Below are positions 1 through 9,670 of a stretch of DNA of 64,000 bases, piece after piece. Both the position numbers and the translations under genes were made by a program. The stretch is taken from positions 124,001 through 188,000 of the forward strand of contig UEGR01000012.1 of NCBI GenBank assembly GCA_900465685.1, given 5' to 3'. The notes below the pieces were generated by a model. That model was not told the origin of the DNA and ran no database searches. It saw nothing but the letters and a program-made list of their open reading frames with translations. The DNA is from Hyphomicrobiales bacterium (GTDB lineage Bacteria > Pseudomonadota > Alphaproteobacteria > Rhizobiales > Rhizobiaceae). Each line of letters begins with the position of its first letter. The stretch's first letter is position 1.

Positions 1-6
1 GTTGGG

Positions 7-573
7 TCATGTGGCCTTCCGTTCTGCTTGGCCAGCCAGGGCTTCTTCCACCGTGGCGATACGGGCGAAACGATTGGCGAGCACGAGTTCGGTGCGCGCC
101 CGAATCTCAGTGGCGCTCCATTCGCGACCCGTCGCGTCGGTCATCGGGAAGGTCAAGGTCGCCTCGCCCACGAAATCAACCGTATAGCCGAGGTCCGAAG
201 CCTGACGTGTGGTGGTTTCGCAGCACTGTTCCGTGCGAATGCCGGAGACGATCACCCGGCGAATACCGTTTGCCACCAGCCAGACATCGAGACCGGTGCC
301 GACCAGCGCGCTGTGACGGCGTTTGCGAAATACGGCGTCTGGCGTGAAGGAAAGCGGTGCGAGCGTGCGGACATAGCCTGACGCTTCAGCGAAGTTGCCG
401 CTATCCGCCGTATGGAAAATCTGCACAACCGGAATGCCCGCCTGCTTTGCACCATCAATCAGCTTTTGCTGGTGTTCGACATAGGCGGCGACATCCGCCT
501 CACGATAGTAAGGCTGGTGCCGGAATGATTCCTGCGCATCGACGACAAGCAGAACGGTATCTTGAGCGGACAT
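7..573 (-). CDS. Isochorismatase-family cysteine hydrolase
   Basis: A 188-residue protein of the isochorismatase/nicotinamidase-like superfamily, cytosolic hydrolases that use an Asp-Lys-Cys triad on amide or vinyl-ether substrates. The sequence shows the N-terminal LLVVDAQ strand with the catalytic Asp and, near residue 117, a TEQCCETT segment carrying the nucleophilic Cys in its usual place after a GIRTEQC strand. Length is normal for single-domain members. It stands alone on the minus strand; its stop lies at the left edge of the window, so the next gene is not visible. The natural substrate cannot be read from sequence; nicotinamide, isochorismate or another amide are all possible. Confidence 0.85.
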   Translation of the reverse strand: MSAQDTVLLVVDAQESFRHQPYYREADVAAYVEHQQKLIDGAKQAGIPVVQIFHTADSGNFAEASGYVRTLAPLSFTPDAVFRKRRHSALVGTGLDVWLVANGIRRVIVSGIRTEQCCETTTRQASDLGYTVDFVGEATLTFPMTDATGREWSATEIRARTELVLANRFARIATVEEALAGQAERKAT

Positions 574-694
574 TTTTGTTCTCCTACAGTGTGAATATAG
601 GAGAGAATTTACGCCTTACAAACCGGATCGAAAGATAGATGCCGGACAAAGATAGGACAGATCACGCCATTCATAGAAATGGCGTGAAAAACCT

Positions 695-2029
695 TTATCC
701 GCGCGGCAGAGCTTCAATGAATTCGACCGGCTCACCCTGATGCGGGTTCACGATTTCAGCGTTCCACATCACCTTGATACCGCGAACGATCGTACCGACC
801 GGCCAGCCGGTGACAGTCTTGCCGTGGTAGGGTGTCCAGCCAGCCTTCGAGCCAGCCTGTTCATGCGTGATGGTTTCGCGGCGCTTCATGTCCACAATGG
901 TCAGATCGGCATCGTAGCCGACAGCGATGCGCCCCTTGCGCGACATGCCGAAAATACGGTTCGGGCCATGGCTCGACAGATCGACGAAGCGCTCCAGCGA
1001 CAGTTTGCCTGCATTCACATGGTCGAGCATGATCGGCACCAGTGTCTGCACCCCTGTCATGCCGGATGGCGAAGCCGGGTAAGGCTTCTGTTTTTCTTCC
1101 AAGGTATGCGGCGCATGATCGGAACCGAGCACATCGACGATGCCCTGATCGATACCCTTCCAGACACCGTCGCGGTGGCGCTTGTCGCGCACTGGCGGGT
1201 TCATCTGGATGAGATTGCCCAGCGTCTTGTAGTCGTCAGCGGAAAGCGTCAAGTGATGCGGCGTCGCTTCGCAGGTCGCAACGTCCTTGTGCGCTTGCAG
1301 AAAGTCGATTTCCTCAGCCGTAGAGATGTGCAGCACATGAATGCGCGCGCCGGTTTCATGCGCAATGCGCACCAGACGTTCCGTACATTGAAGTGCGGCA
1401 ACCTCGTCGCGCCAGACCGGGTGGCTGGACGGATCGCCCTGCACACGCAAACCTTCACGCTGCTTGAGGCGGAATTCGTCTTCCGAATGGAAGGCTGCGC
1501 GGCGGCGTGTATTTTTCAGGATGGAGCGAACGCCATCATCGTCTTCAACCAGCAGATCACCGGTCGAGGAGCCCATGAACACCTTAATACCAGCGGCGCC
1601 CGGAAGGCGTTCCAGTTCGCCGACGTCTTTCGCATTGTCACGCGTGCCGCCAACCCAGAAGGCGAAATCGCAATGCATGCGATGACGACCGCGACGAATC
1701 TTGTCTTCCAGCGTTTCGACAGTCGTCGTCAGCGGCTTGGTGTTCGGCATTTCGAAAACAGACGTCACGCCGCCCAGTACGGCAGCGCGGGAACCTGTTT
1801 CCAGATCTTCCTTATGCTCAAGGCCCGGCTCGCGGAAATGAACCTGACTGTCCACAACGCCCGGCAGGATATGCAGGCCGGTGCAGTCGATCACTTCGCC
1901 TGCCGAAGCCTGCCCCAGAGAGCCGATAGCAGCGATGCGCCCGTTGCGGATACCGATATCGCGCTGCCCGGCACCGTCATGATTGACGATGGTTGCGCCT
2001 TTCAGAATCGCGTCGAACGTCTCGGCCAT
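695..2029 (-). CDS. pyrC: Dihydroorotase-like cyclic amidohydrolase
   Basis: A 444-residue class I dihydroorotase/allantoinase-type amidohydrolase. Dihydroorotases close carbamoyl-aspartate to dihydroorotate in pyrimidine synthesis. The TIM-barrel metal motifs are visible: VHFREPG near residue 63, GIKVFMGSS (candidate carboxylated Lys), HVLHIST, EATPHHLTL and GSDHAPH. The first His of the usual HxH pair is Gln62 (DSQVHF), which is unusual. The start at 2029 was chosen because AGGAG lies seven bases upstream and the product begins MAETFDAILKGA as in the family; the open frame runs further upstream but would overlap the divergent ygfZ-like gene. It could be a catalytically altered paralogue rather than the only pathway enzyme. 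Confidence 0.85.
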   Translation of the reverse strand: MAETFDAILKGATIVNHDGAGQRDIGIRNGRIAAIGSLGQASAGEVIDCTGLHILPGVVDSQVHFREPGLEHKEDLETGSRAAVLGGVTSVFEMPNTKPLTTTVETLEDKIRRGRHRMHCDFAFWVGGTRDNAKDVGELERLPGAAGIKVFMGSSTGDLLVEDDDGVRSILKNTRRRAAFHSEDEFRLKQREGLRVQGDPSSHPVWRDEVAALQCTERLVRIAHETGARIHVLHISTAEEIDFLQAHKDVATCEATPHHLTLSADDYKTLGNLIQMNPPVRDKRHRDGVWKGIDQGIVDVLGSDHAPHTLEEKQKPYPASPSGMTGVQTLVPIMLDHVNAGKLSLERFVDLSSHGPNRIFGMSRKGRIAVGYDADLTIVDMKRRETITHEQAGSKAGWTPYHGKTVTGWPVGTIVRGIKVMWNAEIVNPHQGEPVEFIEALPRG

Positions 2030-2114
2030 TATGGTCTCCTTGGATTGGTATGGGACTTGCGAGCCTTTCCAATGGGGATTACGTAACGAAGGCGCGAAAC
2101 GCAAGGAAGAAGCG

Positions 2115-2978
2115 ATGACAACGGCAGCCGAAACGGTAAGTCTTTCCAACAGAGCACTGGTCCACATCACTGGCGAAGACGCGGAAAAGTTTTTGCAGGC
2201 GGTGATCACGACCAATCTCGACAAGCTCGGCCCTGATGAAGCCAAGCCGGGTGCGCTGCTGACACCACAGGGAAAAATCCTGTTCGATTTCCTCGTCTCG
2301 CGCATCGAAAACGGCCTGCGCTTCGACATGCCCGCAAGCATTGCAGCTGATTTTTGCAAGCGTATCACGCTTTACCGCCTGCGCGCCAAAGCGGAAATTA
2401 CACAATTGCCGGAATCACTTGTCAGCGTTTCCTGGCAAACTGATTCCGCTCCTTCACAAGATGATTCAACAAAGCGCGATTCCCGTTTTCCAGCTGAGTT
2501 GAACGTGCTGCGCACCTATGGTCAGGCCGGTGAAAATGCCGATGCATCGGCATGGACTAAGCTGCGTGCCGAATATGGCATCGCGGAAGGCGAGGCCGAT
2601 TTTGCCTATAGCGATGTGTTTCCGCATGACGTCAATTTCGACCAGATCGGCGGCGTCACCTTTCCGAAGGGATGCTTCATCGGGCAGGAAGTCGTCTCCC
2701 GCATGCAGCATCGCGGCACGCCGCGACGCCGTGTTCTGGTCGCCAGGGCGGAAGGCAACCTGCCGCCGCTCGGCACGCCCATTACGGCAGACGGACGCGA
2801 AGTCGGCAATCTCGGCAGTTCTGCGAACGGTATCGGTATCGCGCTTGTGCGCATCGACCGCGTCAAGGATGCGATGGATGCAGGCACCCCCCTTCTCGCT
2901 GGCGAAACACCGCTTGAGCTGAGCCTACCGCCGCACGTCCGGTTTGGTTTCCCTGAAGCCGAAGCAGGCAATGCCTGA
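2115..2978 (+). CDS. ygfZ: YgfZ/GcvT-like folate-binding protein
   Basis: A 287-residue protein of the YgfZ (COG0354) family, folate-binding relatives of the glycine cleavage T protein that help assemble or repair certain Fe-S enzymes. The family signature K-G-C-[FY]-x-G-Q-E is present as KGCFIGQEV with Cys187. The N-terminal half has the GcvT-like fold signature SNRALVHITGEDAEKFLQ. The ATG at 2115 is preceded by AGGAAGAAG; an upstream in-frame ATG at 1983 would overlap the divergent amidohydrolase. It ends in TGATG, sharing one base with the HD-domain gene, so the two are probably co-translated. Confidence 0.9.
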   Translation: MTTAAETVSLSNRALVHITGEDAEKFLQAVITTNLDKLGPDEAKPGALLTPQGKILFDFLVSRIENGLRFDMPASIAADFCKRITLYRLRAKAEITQLPESLVSVSWQTDSAPSQDDSTKRDSRFPAELNVLRTYGQAGENADASAWTKLRAEYGIAEGEADFAYSDVFPHDVNFDQIGGVTFPKGCFIGQEVVSRMQHRGTPRRRVLVARAEGNLPPLGTPITADGREVGNLGSSANGIGIALVRIDRVKDAMDAGTPLLAGETPLELSLPPHVRFGFPEAEAGNA

Positions 2979-3601
2979 TGGCGGCTGCGGATAAATCATC
3001 CGGCAAAGCCCGGGCCTGGCAACGCATGTTGTCGGGTCGCAGGCTGGACTTGCTCGACCCCTCGCCACTCGATGTGGAGATTGAGGATATTGCGCATGGC
3101 CTCGCCCGCGTGGCGCGCTGGAACGGTCAGACCATTGGCGAGCATGCTTTTTCCGTTGCGCAGCACTCGCTGCTGGTGGAAGAGATTTTCAACCGCCTTC
3201 AGCCGGATGCTAGCGCCGAATGGCAAATCCTCGCCCTGCTGCATGACGCGCCGGAATATGTGATCGGCGACATGATCTCGCCGTTCAAGGCTGTGATGGG
3301 CGGCAATTACAAGCTGATCGAAACACGGTTGCAAACCGCCATTCACCACCGCTTTTCCCTACCGGCAACATTGTCGGCAAAGCTCAAGCCGCTCGTAAAA
3401 CGTGCTGACCAGATCGCGGCCTATTTTGAGGCCACGCGGCTGGCCGGTTTCAGCGAAGGCGAAGCCATCAAATATTTCGGTCGTCCGCGCGATTTCGATC
3501 CCGCCGAACTGGACCTAACCCCGCGGCCGACGCAAAATGTGCAGAGTGACTTTCTGGCGCGCTTCGCTTTGCTGGAAGAAAAACGCAAGAGCGCCTCGTG
3601 A
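2978..3601 (+). CDS. HD-domain phosphohydrolase (YfbR-like)
   Basis: A 207-residue HD-domain protein. The metal-binding residues expected of the superfamily are visible: His around residue 63 in GEHAFSVAQHSLLV, the HD doublet at 89-90 in LALLHDAPEYVIGD, and a later Asp near RADQIAAYFEA. Related proteins act on nucleotides such as 5'-deoxynucleotides, but the substrate is not determined by the sequence. It starts inside the stop of the ygfZ-like gene and overlaps the following phosphatase gene by four bases (GTGA), so the three genes look like one translationally coupled operon. Confidence 0.8.
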   Translation: MAAADKSSGKARAWQRMLSGRRLDLLDPSPLDVEIEDIAHGLARVARWNGQTIGEHAFSVAQHSLLVEEIFNRLQPDASAEWQILALLHDAPEYVIGDMISPFKAVMGGNYKLIETRLQTAIHHRFSLPATLSAKLKPLVKRADQIAAYFEATRLAGFSEGEAIKYFGRPRDFDPAELDLTPRPTQNVQSDFLARFALLEEKRKSAS

Positions 3602-4107
3602 CACTGATCGTCGTCAGCCCCCTCTCCCAGCTGGCTGCACAGCTGGAGCGCCACAGGCCGAGCCATGTGGTGACGCTGACCAGCGGTGAAGTTCCGGCCT
3701 TGCCTGAAAGCTGCGCTGCACAGCGTCTGGTGCTGACATTCAACGACATCGTCGAACCCCGCGAAGGCATGGTCGCGCCCGATGCAGACCATGTGCACGC
3801 CTTGCTCGACTTTGTGCATGGCTGGCAAAAGGACGCGCCGCTGCTCATCCATTGCTATGCGGGCATTTCCCGCTCGACGGCTGCCGCCTATATCGCGGCC
3901 CTAGCGCTTGATCCGCAAAGCGACGAAACAGCGATGGCACTCGAGTTGCGCCAACAGTCGCCTTCCGCCACGCCGAATATCCGCCTGATCAAGATTGCAG
4001 ACGAGGTTCTGGGACGTAACGGTCGGATGACTGCTGCGATCAAATTGATCGGGCGCGGTGCGGAAGCGTTCGAAGGCGAGGTTTTTAGCCTGCCTGCCCG
4101 CGTTTGA
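3598..4107 (+). CDS. Tyrosine/dual-specificity protein phosphatase family protein
   Basis: A 169-residue cysteine-based phosphatase. The P-loop HCxxGxxRS is present as HCYAGISRS with Cys86 and Arg92; a candidate general-acid Asp lies in FNDIVEP at about residue 50. It uses GTG as start, overlapping the end of the HD gene by four bases, so it is likely made from the same transcript. The 3' end overlaps the convergent recO gene by 23 bases. Proteins of this type in alphaproteobacteria are mostly uncharacterised; a phosphoprotein or phosphoinositide substrate is possible. Confidence 0.82.
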   Translation: MTLIVVSPLSQLAAQLERHRPSHVVTLTSGEVPALPESCAAQRLVLTFNDIVEPREGMVAPDADHVHALLDFVHGWQKDAPLLIHCYAGISRSTAAAYIAALALDPQSDETAMALELRQQSPSATPNIRLIKIADEVLGRNGRMTAAIKLIGRGAEAFEGEVFSLPARV

Positions 4108-4816
4108 GCGCGTTCAAAAACCCCCCGCGAGAATCGGGTGGCGTCTGCGCACGCGGTTCCCAGACATGGCGCAGGAAGAAATAGCCCGTCATCTTGAACG
4201 CATGGTCGATGTCTTCATAAGACGAAGCACGCACAGCCGTGTCATTGACGAAAGCAGGCAAGGCAAGAAGCTTGTCGGCCCATGGTGCGCCTGCCTCGCG
4301 GCAGACGGCCCGCCCGGATTTCGGCGAGACATAGATCAACTCTTCACGACGGCCTGTAGCGGCGCATTCCTTGAGATCGAGACCGAAGCCCAGCTCTTCC
4401 AGCATCATGACTTCGAACCGCAGCAGCAATTCACCGGATGCGAGCGGATCGTCAAAATGTTCGATGATAAGCCGCAGCGTTTCATAAAGGCCGCGATGCG
4501 CATCGCGTTCCGGCAATAGCCGCAAATGTGAGGCCGCAAGCTGGATGCCGTAAAGCGCGACTGGCGTTTCAATGAGCCGTGCTGCGGCAAAGCCCAGCGG
4601 CTCGATTGTGAAGCTGCCCATATGCTCGTCCAGCCGCGCCCACCAGCCGATATCGACATGGTTGCCGGGCTGAAGCAGAGGTTGCATGCGGCGGGATCGC
4701 CCGCCGCGCACCATACCCAGATGTCGGCCATGTTCACGGGTCATCACTTCGACAATGGCGCTGGTTTCACCATGACGACGTGTGCCGAGAATTATGCCTT
4801 CATCATGCCATTCCAT
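4085..4816 (-). CDS. recO: DNA repair protein RecO
   Basis: A 243-residue RecO, which anneals single strands and helps load RecA in the RecFOR recombination pathway. The N-terminal OB-fold is recognisable from [20 protein letters not shown] and a basic stretch [15 protein letters not shown]; the C-terminal helical domain follows. Length is normal. The start lies 18 bases after the era stop, so it is the last gene of the acpS-lepB-rnc-era-recO operon. Its 3' end runs into the convergent phosphatase gene. Confidence 0.95.
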   Translation of the reverse strand: MEWHDEGIILGTRRHGETSAIVEVMTREHGRHLGMVRGGRSRRMQPLLQPGNHVDIGWWARLDEHMGSFTIEPLGFAAARLIETPVALYGIQLAASHLRLLPERDAHRGLYETLRLIIEHFDDPLASGELLLRFEVMMLEELGFGLDLKECAATGRREELIYVSPKSGRAVCREAGAPWADKLLALPAFVNDTAVRASSYEDIDHAFKMTGYFFLRHVWEPRAQTPPDSRGGFLNALKRGQAG

Positions 4817-4834
4817 AGACGTCAGTTTTGACTG

Positions 4835-5770
4835 CTAGGTGGGAAAATCAAGTCCCATTTCGCGATAGCGCTCGGGATCATTGCCCCAGTTTTCGCGCAC
4901 TTTCACGAACAGGAACAGATGAACCGTCTGTTCGAGAATTTCCGAGATTTCCTTGCGCGCCGACTGGCCGATAGCCTTCACGGTCTCGCCCTTATGGCCG
5001 AGAACGATCTTCTTCTGGCTTTCGCGCTCGACATAGATGACCTGTTCGATGCGAACCGATCCGTCCTTACGCTCTTCCCAGCGTTCCGTTTCCACCGTCG
5101 ATGCGTAAGGCAGTTCTTCATGCAAGCGCAGATAAAGCTTCTCGCGGGTGATTTCGGCTGCGAGCTGGCGCATCGGCATGTCGGAAATCTGGTCTTCCGG
5201 ATAATACCACGGACCGTTCGGCACGTTTTCAGCCAGATACTTCGCCAGATCCTTACAGCCCGAACCGTTGAGCGCCGAGATCATGAATGTCTGGTCAAAG
5301 GTCACGAGTTCATTGGCCTTCTGGGCCAGCGTCAGCAGGACTGGCGGGTCAACCCGGTCGACCTTGTTCAGCACCAGCACCTTCTTTTGGCGCACATTCT
5401 TCATGCTTTCCAGCAGCGCTTCGGCGTTCTCATTGAGACCGCCCTGCGCATCCAGCAGCACCAGAATGATATCCGCATCCTTTGCGCCGCCCCAGGCCGT
5501 GGTGACCATGGCGCGGTCGAGCCTGCGCTTCGGGCGGAAGATACCAGGGGTGTCGACCAGAACGATCTGTGCCGGCCCCTCGATGAAAATGCCGCGCACG
5601 AGCGCGCGCGTCGTCTGCACCTTGTGCGTGACAATCGATACTTTTGTGCCCACAAGCTGGTTGACCAGTGTGGATTTCCCCGCATTTGGCGCGCCGATCA
5701 ACGCAACGAAGCCCGAGCGGGTCTGCCCGGTTTCCGTTTCGCTTTCTGTCGGTGTCGTCCGATTATTCAT
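4835..5770 (-). CDS. era: GTPase Era
   Basis: A 311-residue Era GTPase, which binds 16S rRNA and couples small-subunit assembly to growth and division. The G motifs are in order: G1 GAPNAGKST near residue 26, G3 DTPG near 75, G4 NKVD near 136; the C-terminal KH domain is seen in GHKGETVKAIGQSARKEI. It sits between rnc and recO as in many alphaproteobacteria, with a 143-base gap after rnc that could hold a processing site or internal promoter. Confidence 0.97.
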   Translation of the reverse strand: MNNRTTPTESETETGQTRSGFVALIGAPNAGKSTLVNQLVGTKVSIVTHKVQTTRALVRGIFIEGPAQIVLVDTPGIFRPKRRLDRAMVTTAWGGAKDADIILVLLDAQGGLNENAEALLESMKNVRQKKVLVLNKVDRVDPPVLLTLAQKANELVTFDQTFMISALNGSGCKDLAKYLAENVPNGPWYYPEDQISDMPMRQLAAEITREKLYLRLHEELPYASTVETERWEERKDGSVRIEQVIYVERESQKKIVLGHKGETVKAIGQSARKEISEILEQTVHLFLFVKVRENWGNDPERYREMGLDFPT

Positions 5771-5913
5771 TGTCCATCCTTCCAGACGATATTTTGATAG
5801 AGCGTGGTCCCCTTGGCACGCCCCCTTTGTGCAACAGCGTCGTCATCACAACGAAATTTGTCGCAATCGATCGATTATAACCGATCTCGATTGAAAAAAC
5901 GTGAGTTCTTGCG

Positions 5914-6618
5914 TCATACAGTTTCGTCGCGCTTCCACACGCCTTCGCGGTAGAGCATGGCTTCTGCAGCGCTTTGTTCGGCGATGCGCTTTGAGCGTCC
6001 TTCGCCATTTTCCGGCGCGAAACCCTGCACCTGAACTTCGACCACAAAGAGCGGGTCATGGTCCGGGCCGCTGCGGCTCAAAACGGAATAGGACGGATGC
6101 ACATTGCCCTGCTGATGCGCCCATTCCTGCAGCTCTGTCTTGGCATCGCGGCGTCCTGCGCCGGTTTCAAGCGACCTTTTCTTCCAGTAACGCTTGATGA
6201 AAGAGCGCGCTGCTTCAAGGCCGCCGTCGAGATAGATGGTGGCGATCAGCGCTTCCACGACATCGGCCCGCACATTCATGAGGCGCTTGTCGTTCAGCGA
6301 TTTGATATCGGAGCCGGTGTGAATGAAATTGGCGAGACCGATTTCGTCGGCAATCGCCGCGCAGGTTTCGGCATTGACCAGCGCATTGAGACGCACCGAC
6401 AATTCGCCTTCGGAAGCCTCGGGAAATGCTTCGAACAGCATTTCTGCGACAGCGAGACCCAGCACACGGTCGCCGAGAAACTCCAGCCGCTCATAATTCG
6501 CCCGCGAAGGGGCCTGCACACTTGAATGCGTGAGCGCACGTTCCAGCCGTTTCAAATTCAGAAAACGGTGTCCGGTGCGCTCCTCGAGAATTGATGCTGC
6601 CTGGCCTGCGGAAACCAT
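5914..6618 (-). CDS. rnc: Ribonuclease III
   Basis: Endonuclease that cleaves double-stranded RNA, including rRNA precursors. The signature ERLEFLGDRVLGL carries the metal-binding acidic residues, followed by a second acidic site in VRADVVEALIATIYLDGG and a C-terminal dsRNA-binding domain (residues roughly 155-225, AKTELQEWAHQQG and IAEQSAAEAML). I chose the ATG at 6618, one base after the lepB stop (TGAGATG) with a weak GGAAA ahead. An in-frame ATG at 6654 inside lepB would add 12 residues but has no ribosome binding site. Product length is 234 residues from the chosen start. Confidence 0.93.
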   Translation of the reverse strand: MVSAGQAASILEERTGHRFLNLKRLERALTHSSVQAPSRANYERLEFLGDRVLGLAVAEMLFEAFPEASEGELSVRLNALVNAETCAAIADEIGLANFIHTGSDIKSLNDKRLMNVRADVVEALIATIYLDGGLEAARSFIKRYWKKRSLETGAGRRDAKTELQEWAHQQGNVHPSYSVLSRSGPDHDPLFVVEVQVQGFAPENGEGRSKRIAEQSAAEAMLYREGVWKRDETV

Positions 6619-6619
6619 C

Positions 6620-7402
6620 TCAGTTTCCGGTGACGGCGGTGTGCGGCGCGGCATTCACAGAGCTGAACAGACGGCTGAAGCGCACATCGGTTGGCCATTT
6701 CCAGATTTCAAGCGGGCTGGCTTTGTCCGCAATGGAGAAGAAAATGATGTTTGCGCGACCGACAAGATTTTCGAACGGCACATAGCCGACGCCAAAACGG
6801 CTATCGAGCGAGTTGTCGCGATTGTCGCCCATCATGAAGTAATGGCCAGCTGGCACTTCGAAAACGCGGGTATCATCGCCGATAGAATTCGGTGCAAGAT
6901 CGAGCGTGTCATAAGTCACGCCTTCCGGCAGCGTCTCGCGGTAAACCTCGACCGGACGGTTCACTTCGGTCACATCGGGATTGTCGATGGTGCCGACGCG
7001 GTCGCGCTTCACAGCCTGATCGTTGATGTAGAGCACACCACCGCGCATCTGCACGCGGTCGCCCGGCAGGCCAATCACACGCTTGATGTAATCAATGGAA
7101 GTGTCGCTCGGCAGCTTGAAAACCACAACGTCACCACGCTTCGGTTCCGCGCTCCAGATACGGCCCGAAAACAGGTCGAGACCGAAGGGCAGCGAAAAGC
7201 GCGAATAGCCATAGGCATATTTCGACACGAACAGATAATCGCCTTCCAGCAAGGTCGGGCGCATTGAGCCCGAAGGAATGCTGAATGGCTGGAAAAGAAT
7301 GGTGCGAATGACCAGCGCCAGCAGCAGCGCCTGCACGATAACGCTGATGGTTTCGCCTAGGCCGCCGGACTTCTTGGTTTCACTCTTGCTGGACACGCTC
7401 AT
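6620..7402 (-). CDS. lepB: Signal peptidase I
   Basis: A 260-residue inner-membrane signal peptidase that removes Sec and Tat signal peptides in the periplasm. One N-terminal membrane segment (about residues 16-38) precedes the catalytic Ser46 in PSGSMRPT; the general base Lys107 is in DYIKRVIGLPGD, and the box E motif GDNRDNSLDSRFGVGYV is intact. The start is supported by GGAGAG six bases upstream. It belongs to the acpS-lepB-rnc-era-recO cluster. Confidence 0.96.
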   Translation of the reverse strand: MSVSSKSETKKSGGLGETISVIVQALLLALVIRTILFQPFSIPSGSMRPTLLEGDYLFVSKYAYGYSRFSLPFGLDLFSGRIWSAEPKRGDVVVFKLPSDTSIDYIKRVIGLPGDRVQMRGGVLYINDQAVKRDRVGTIDNPDVTEVNRPVEVYRETLPEGVTYDTLDLAPNSIGDDTRVFEVPAGHYFMMGDNRDNSLDSRFGVGYVPFENLVGRANIIFFSIADKASPLEIWKWPTDVRFSRLFSSVNAAPHTAVTGN

Positions 7403-7561
7403 TGTCTCTCCGCTTGCGATAACGCGATCTAATAACGGCTTAGATTGCGTGAGGCAATCCGCGCACTGCTTTCTCGCACGATTATGAGCAGGAGTTTACC
7501 TGTCACAACCCCAACAACTTTCGTCAGAGCCGATCAATTTTACCTGATCCTGCTCAGGAGC

Positions 7562-7975
7562 CTATTTCGGCCCGCTTGAATCTGGCAGCGCCTCGATGAT
7601 CACGAAAGCCTGCGCGAGAGGAAAATCATCGGTAATTGTCAGATGTATGGCAGCGCGCGTTCCCGGCGGCAGAAGTCTCTGCAACTGTTTGGCTGCACCA
7701 TCCGTCAGATGCATGGTGGGTTTGCCGGACGGCGCATTGACCACGCCCATGTCGCGCCAGAACACGCCGCGCGCAATGCCGGTGCCAAGCGCCTTGGCGC
7801 AGGCTTCCTTGGCAGCAAAGCGCTTCGCATAGGACGCCGCACGCTGCTGGCGTCCGTCCGACTTCTTCTGTTCGATCTCGGTGAAGACCCGATTGCGGAA
7901 ACGGTCGCCGTGCCGCTCCAGCGCTTTTTCGACACGCCGGATATCGATGAGGTCGCTGCCTATGCCGACGATCAT
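7562..7975 (-). CDS. acpS: Holo-[acyl-carrier-protein] synthase
   Basis: A 137-residue AcpS, which transfers 4'-phosphopantetheine from CoA to acyl carrier protein. The diagnostic N-terminus [16 protein letters not shown] has the metal-binding Asp8, and the second motif [13 protein letters not shown] has the Glu ligand. Its ATG overlaps the stop of the DUF2062 gene (ATGA), implying translational coupling. Downstream is lepB after a 159-base gap. Confidence 0.95.
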   Translation of the reverse strand: MIVGIGSDLIDIRRVEKALERHGDRFRNRVFTEIEQKKSDGRQQRAASYAKRFAAKEACAKALGTGIARGVFWRDMGVVNAPSGKPTMHLTDGAAKQLQRLLPPGTRAAIHLTITDDFPLAQAFVIIEALPDSSGPK

Positions 7976-8547
7976 ATTTGCTGAAGCCCCCGCTCACCGT
8001 GCAGCCTGTGCTTTTCAGCCAGTCGTTCCAGACGGCGACGACGAAACACGGATACGGCATAGCGCGTCACGAAATAGACCAGCACCGCGCAAGCCGCGCC
8101 CAGAATGGTCGAGCCGAACAGCATCGGCTTCAAAAGCGGCGTCCAGATCTCATCGAAATGCATCGTTTCGAGAGCACGGCCAAGATGCACCGGAGGCGCC
8201 GAATCCACGCTGCCATTCATGACGAAGCGTCCGAGTTCGAACGTGCTTCCCCAAATGAAAGGCAAAGTGAGCGGATTGGCCAGTGTGGTGCCGATTGCGG
8301 CCGCCGCAATATTGCCGGCCAGAAAATAGGCCAGCACAATCGCGATGATCAGATGAAAGCCGAAGAACGGCGTGAATGCCGAGAAAACGCCAACGGCCAG
8401 CCCCGCTGCCACCGCATGCGGCGACGCGGTGATACGCAGAATCCTCTTACCCCCGTACTTGAAGGAACGGGAAAAAGAACGGCGCGGCCAGACCATAAGT
8501 CTCAGGCGCTCCCGTCGGGTCAGTGGATGTCGGCGTTGGAATAACAT
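7972..8547 (-). CDS. DUF2062 domain membrane protein
   Basis: A 191-residue protein with a basic N-terminus ([17 protein letters not shown]) and a DUF2062 domain: [19 protein letters not shown], then hydrophobic segments around 65-95 and 145-170. The family is of unknown biochemical function and often sits beside acpS or pyridoxine genes in alphaproteobacteria. Here it overlaps acpS by four bases and is the first gene of the operon that continues to recO. It probably resides in the inner membrane with two or three spans. Confidence 0.8.
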   Translation of the reverse strand: MLFQRRHPLTRRERLRLMVWPRRSFSRSFKYGGKRILRITASPHAVAAGLAVGVFSAFTPFFGFHLIIAIVLAYFLAGNIAAAAIGTTLANPLTLPFIWGSTFELGRFVMNGSVDSAPPVHLGRALETMHFDEIWTPLLKPMLFGSTILGAACAVLVYFVTRYAVSVFRRRRLERLAEKHRLHGERGLQQI

Positions 8548-8608
8548 GGGCCCTTAATACTGCTCTCCTCGAGCGGAAACAATTGCTATTATTAGATCAT
8601 CCTACCGA

Positions 8609-9502
8609 TCATGCATCGCGGTATTCCGTCGGTGCAAGGTCCGGTCTTGGCTGATAATGACGAGGCGATACGCCCAGCATGCGGCGAAACATTGTCGTAA
8701 AGGCTGAAACGCTGTCATAGCCGAGATCGAGCGCCACACTGGTCACGGCTTCCCCTTCCGAAAGCCGGGGAACGGCAGCGAAAAGACAGGCCTGCTGCCG
8801 CCATACCGAAAGGCTCACCCCCGTCTCGCGCTGGAAATGCCTCGTGAACGAGCGCCTGCTCATGGCGAGCTTGTCCGCCCAATCATCGATGGTGACGCGC
8901 GAGGACGGATTTTTTACAAAGTCACGGCACAGCTTTTGCAGGCGCGGATCGTTCGGAATGGGTAGCCCGAGCGACCTTTGCGGCAGCGTATGCAAATCCC
9001 GCAGGATCAGCTCGATAACCAGCGCATCGCGGCTGCCCGCTTCCGGTATGCTGTCGACCGTCGTCGCATCGATGATGAGGCAGCGCATCAGGTTTGTCAG
9101 CCCCACCACATGCAGATGGTCGGGCACGCCCGACACGGCATCAGTGCTGATATAGATCGAGCGCATATAGACATCACCCACGATCTCGACCGAGTGCTCG
9201 ATACCGGCCGGTATCCACATGGCGTGATCCCCCGGGATCATCCAGCGCCCGGCATTCGTCGTGACCAGAACCACACCTTGCGAAGCACACAAGAGCTGCG
9301 CCCGCGAATGGCTATGGCGAGGTACGAAATAGCCATCCGGATATTTCGTCGGAAGCGCCACAACCGGTCCGGTCATAGTCTCCAGCATGGCAACGCGGTC
9401 TTCGTGGAAGCGTTGCAGCTCCTCGCTTTCGGGTAAGAAAAGGCGTGATGGCGATGGCGGTTTCATCTCAAAATCAAACTCAATCGGCTCAGCTTGGCCC
9501 AC
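8609..9502 (-). CDS. AraC-family transcriptional regulator with cupin sensor
   Basis: A 297-residue regulator. Residues about 50-130 form a cupin-like ligand domain (PRHSHSRAQLLCASQG, WIPAGIEHSVEI); residues about 190-290 hold two AraC helix-turn-helix units (WADKLAMSRRSFTRHFQRET and VTSVALDLGYDSVSAFTTMFR). It is transcribed divergently from the Fsr-type efflux gene, 274 bases away, so it is a plausible local regulator of that pump; the inducer is unknown. An internal ATG (MKPPSPSR, residue 13) is an alternative start. Confidence 0.87.
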   Translation of the reverse strand: MGQAEPIEFDFEMKPPSPSRLFLPESEELQRFHEDRVAMLETMTGPVVALPTKYPDGYFVPRHSHSRAQLLCASQGVVLVTTNAGRWMIPGDHAMWIPAGIEHSVEIVGDVYMRSIYISTDAVSGVPDHLHVVGLTNLMRCLIIDATTVDSIPEAGSRDALVIELILRDLHTLPQRSLGLPIPNDPRLQKLCRDFVKNPSSRVTIDDWADKLAMSRRSFTRHFQRETGVSLSVWRQQACLFAAVPRLSEGEAVTSVALDLGYDSVSAFTTMFRRMLGVSPRHYQPRPDLAPTEYRDA

Positions 9503-9670
9503 TCAAACAAGTAATGGACCAAATCACGAAAGCGGGCGACACGCAATACGCTTATGAGGAGAGAACCGGAGAGTACGCTCGACGAAATCTCCGTTTCAAA
9601 ACATCCACACGCTATCTTTTCTTTCCGATCAACGGGATGATTGGAGCAGCAGACCGGGCCTTCTTTGTAT

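Noticed and set aside
663..686. Hairpin cacgccatt/aatggcgtg after the dihydroorotase-like gene
   Set aside because: The A-run lies on the wrong side for termination of the minus-strand gene; it could be incidental.
740..2086. 448-residue plus-strand open frame opposite the dihydroorotase-like gene
   Set aside because: It is antisense to a gene with clear family motifs; its protein shows no domain character and no ribosome binding site.
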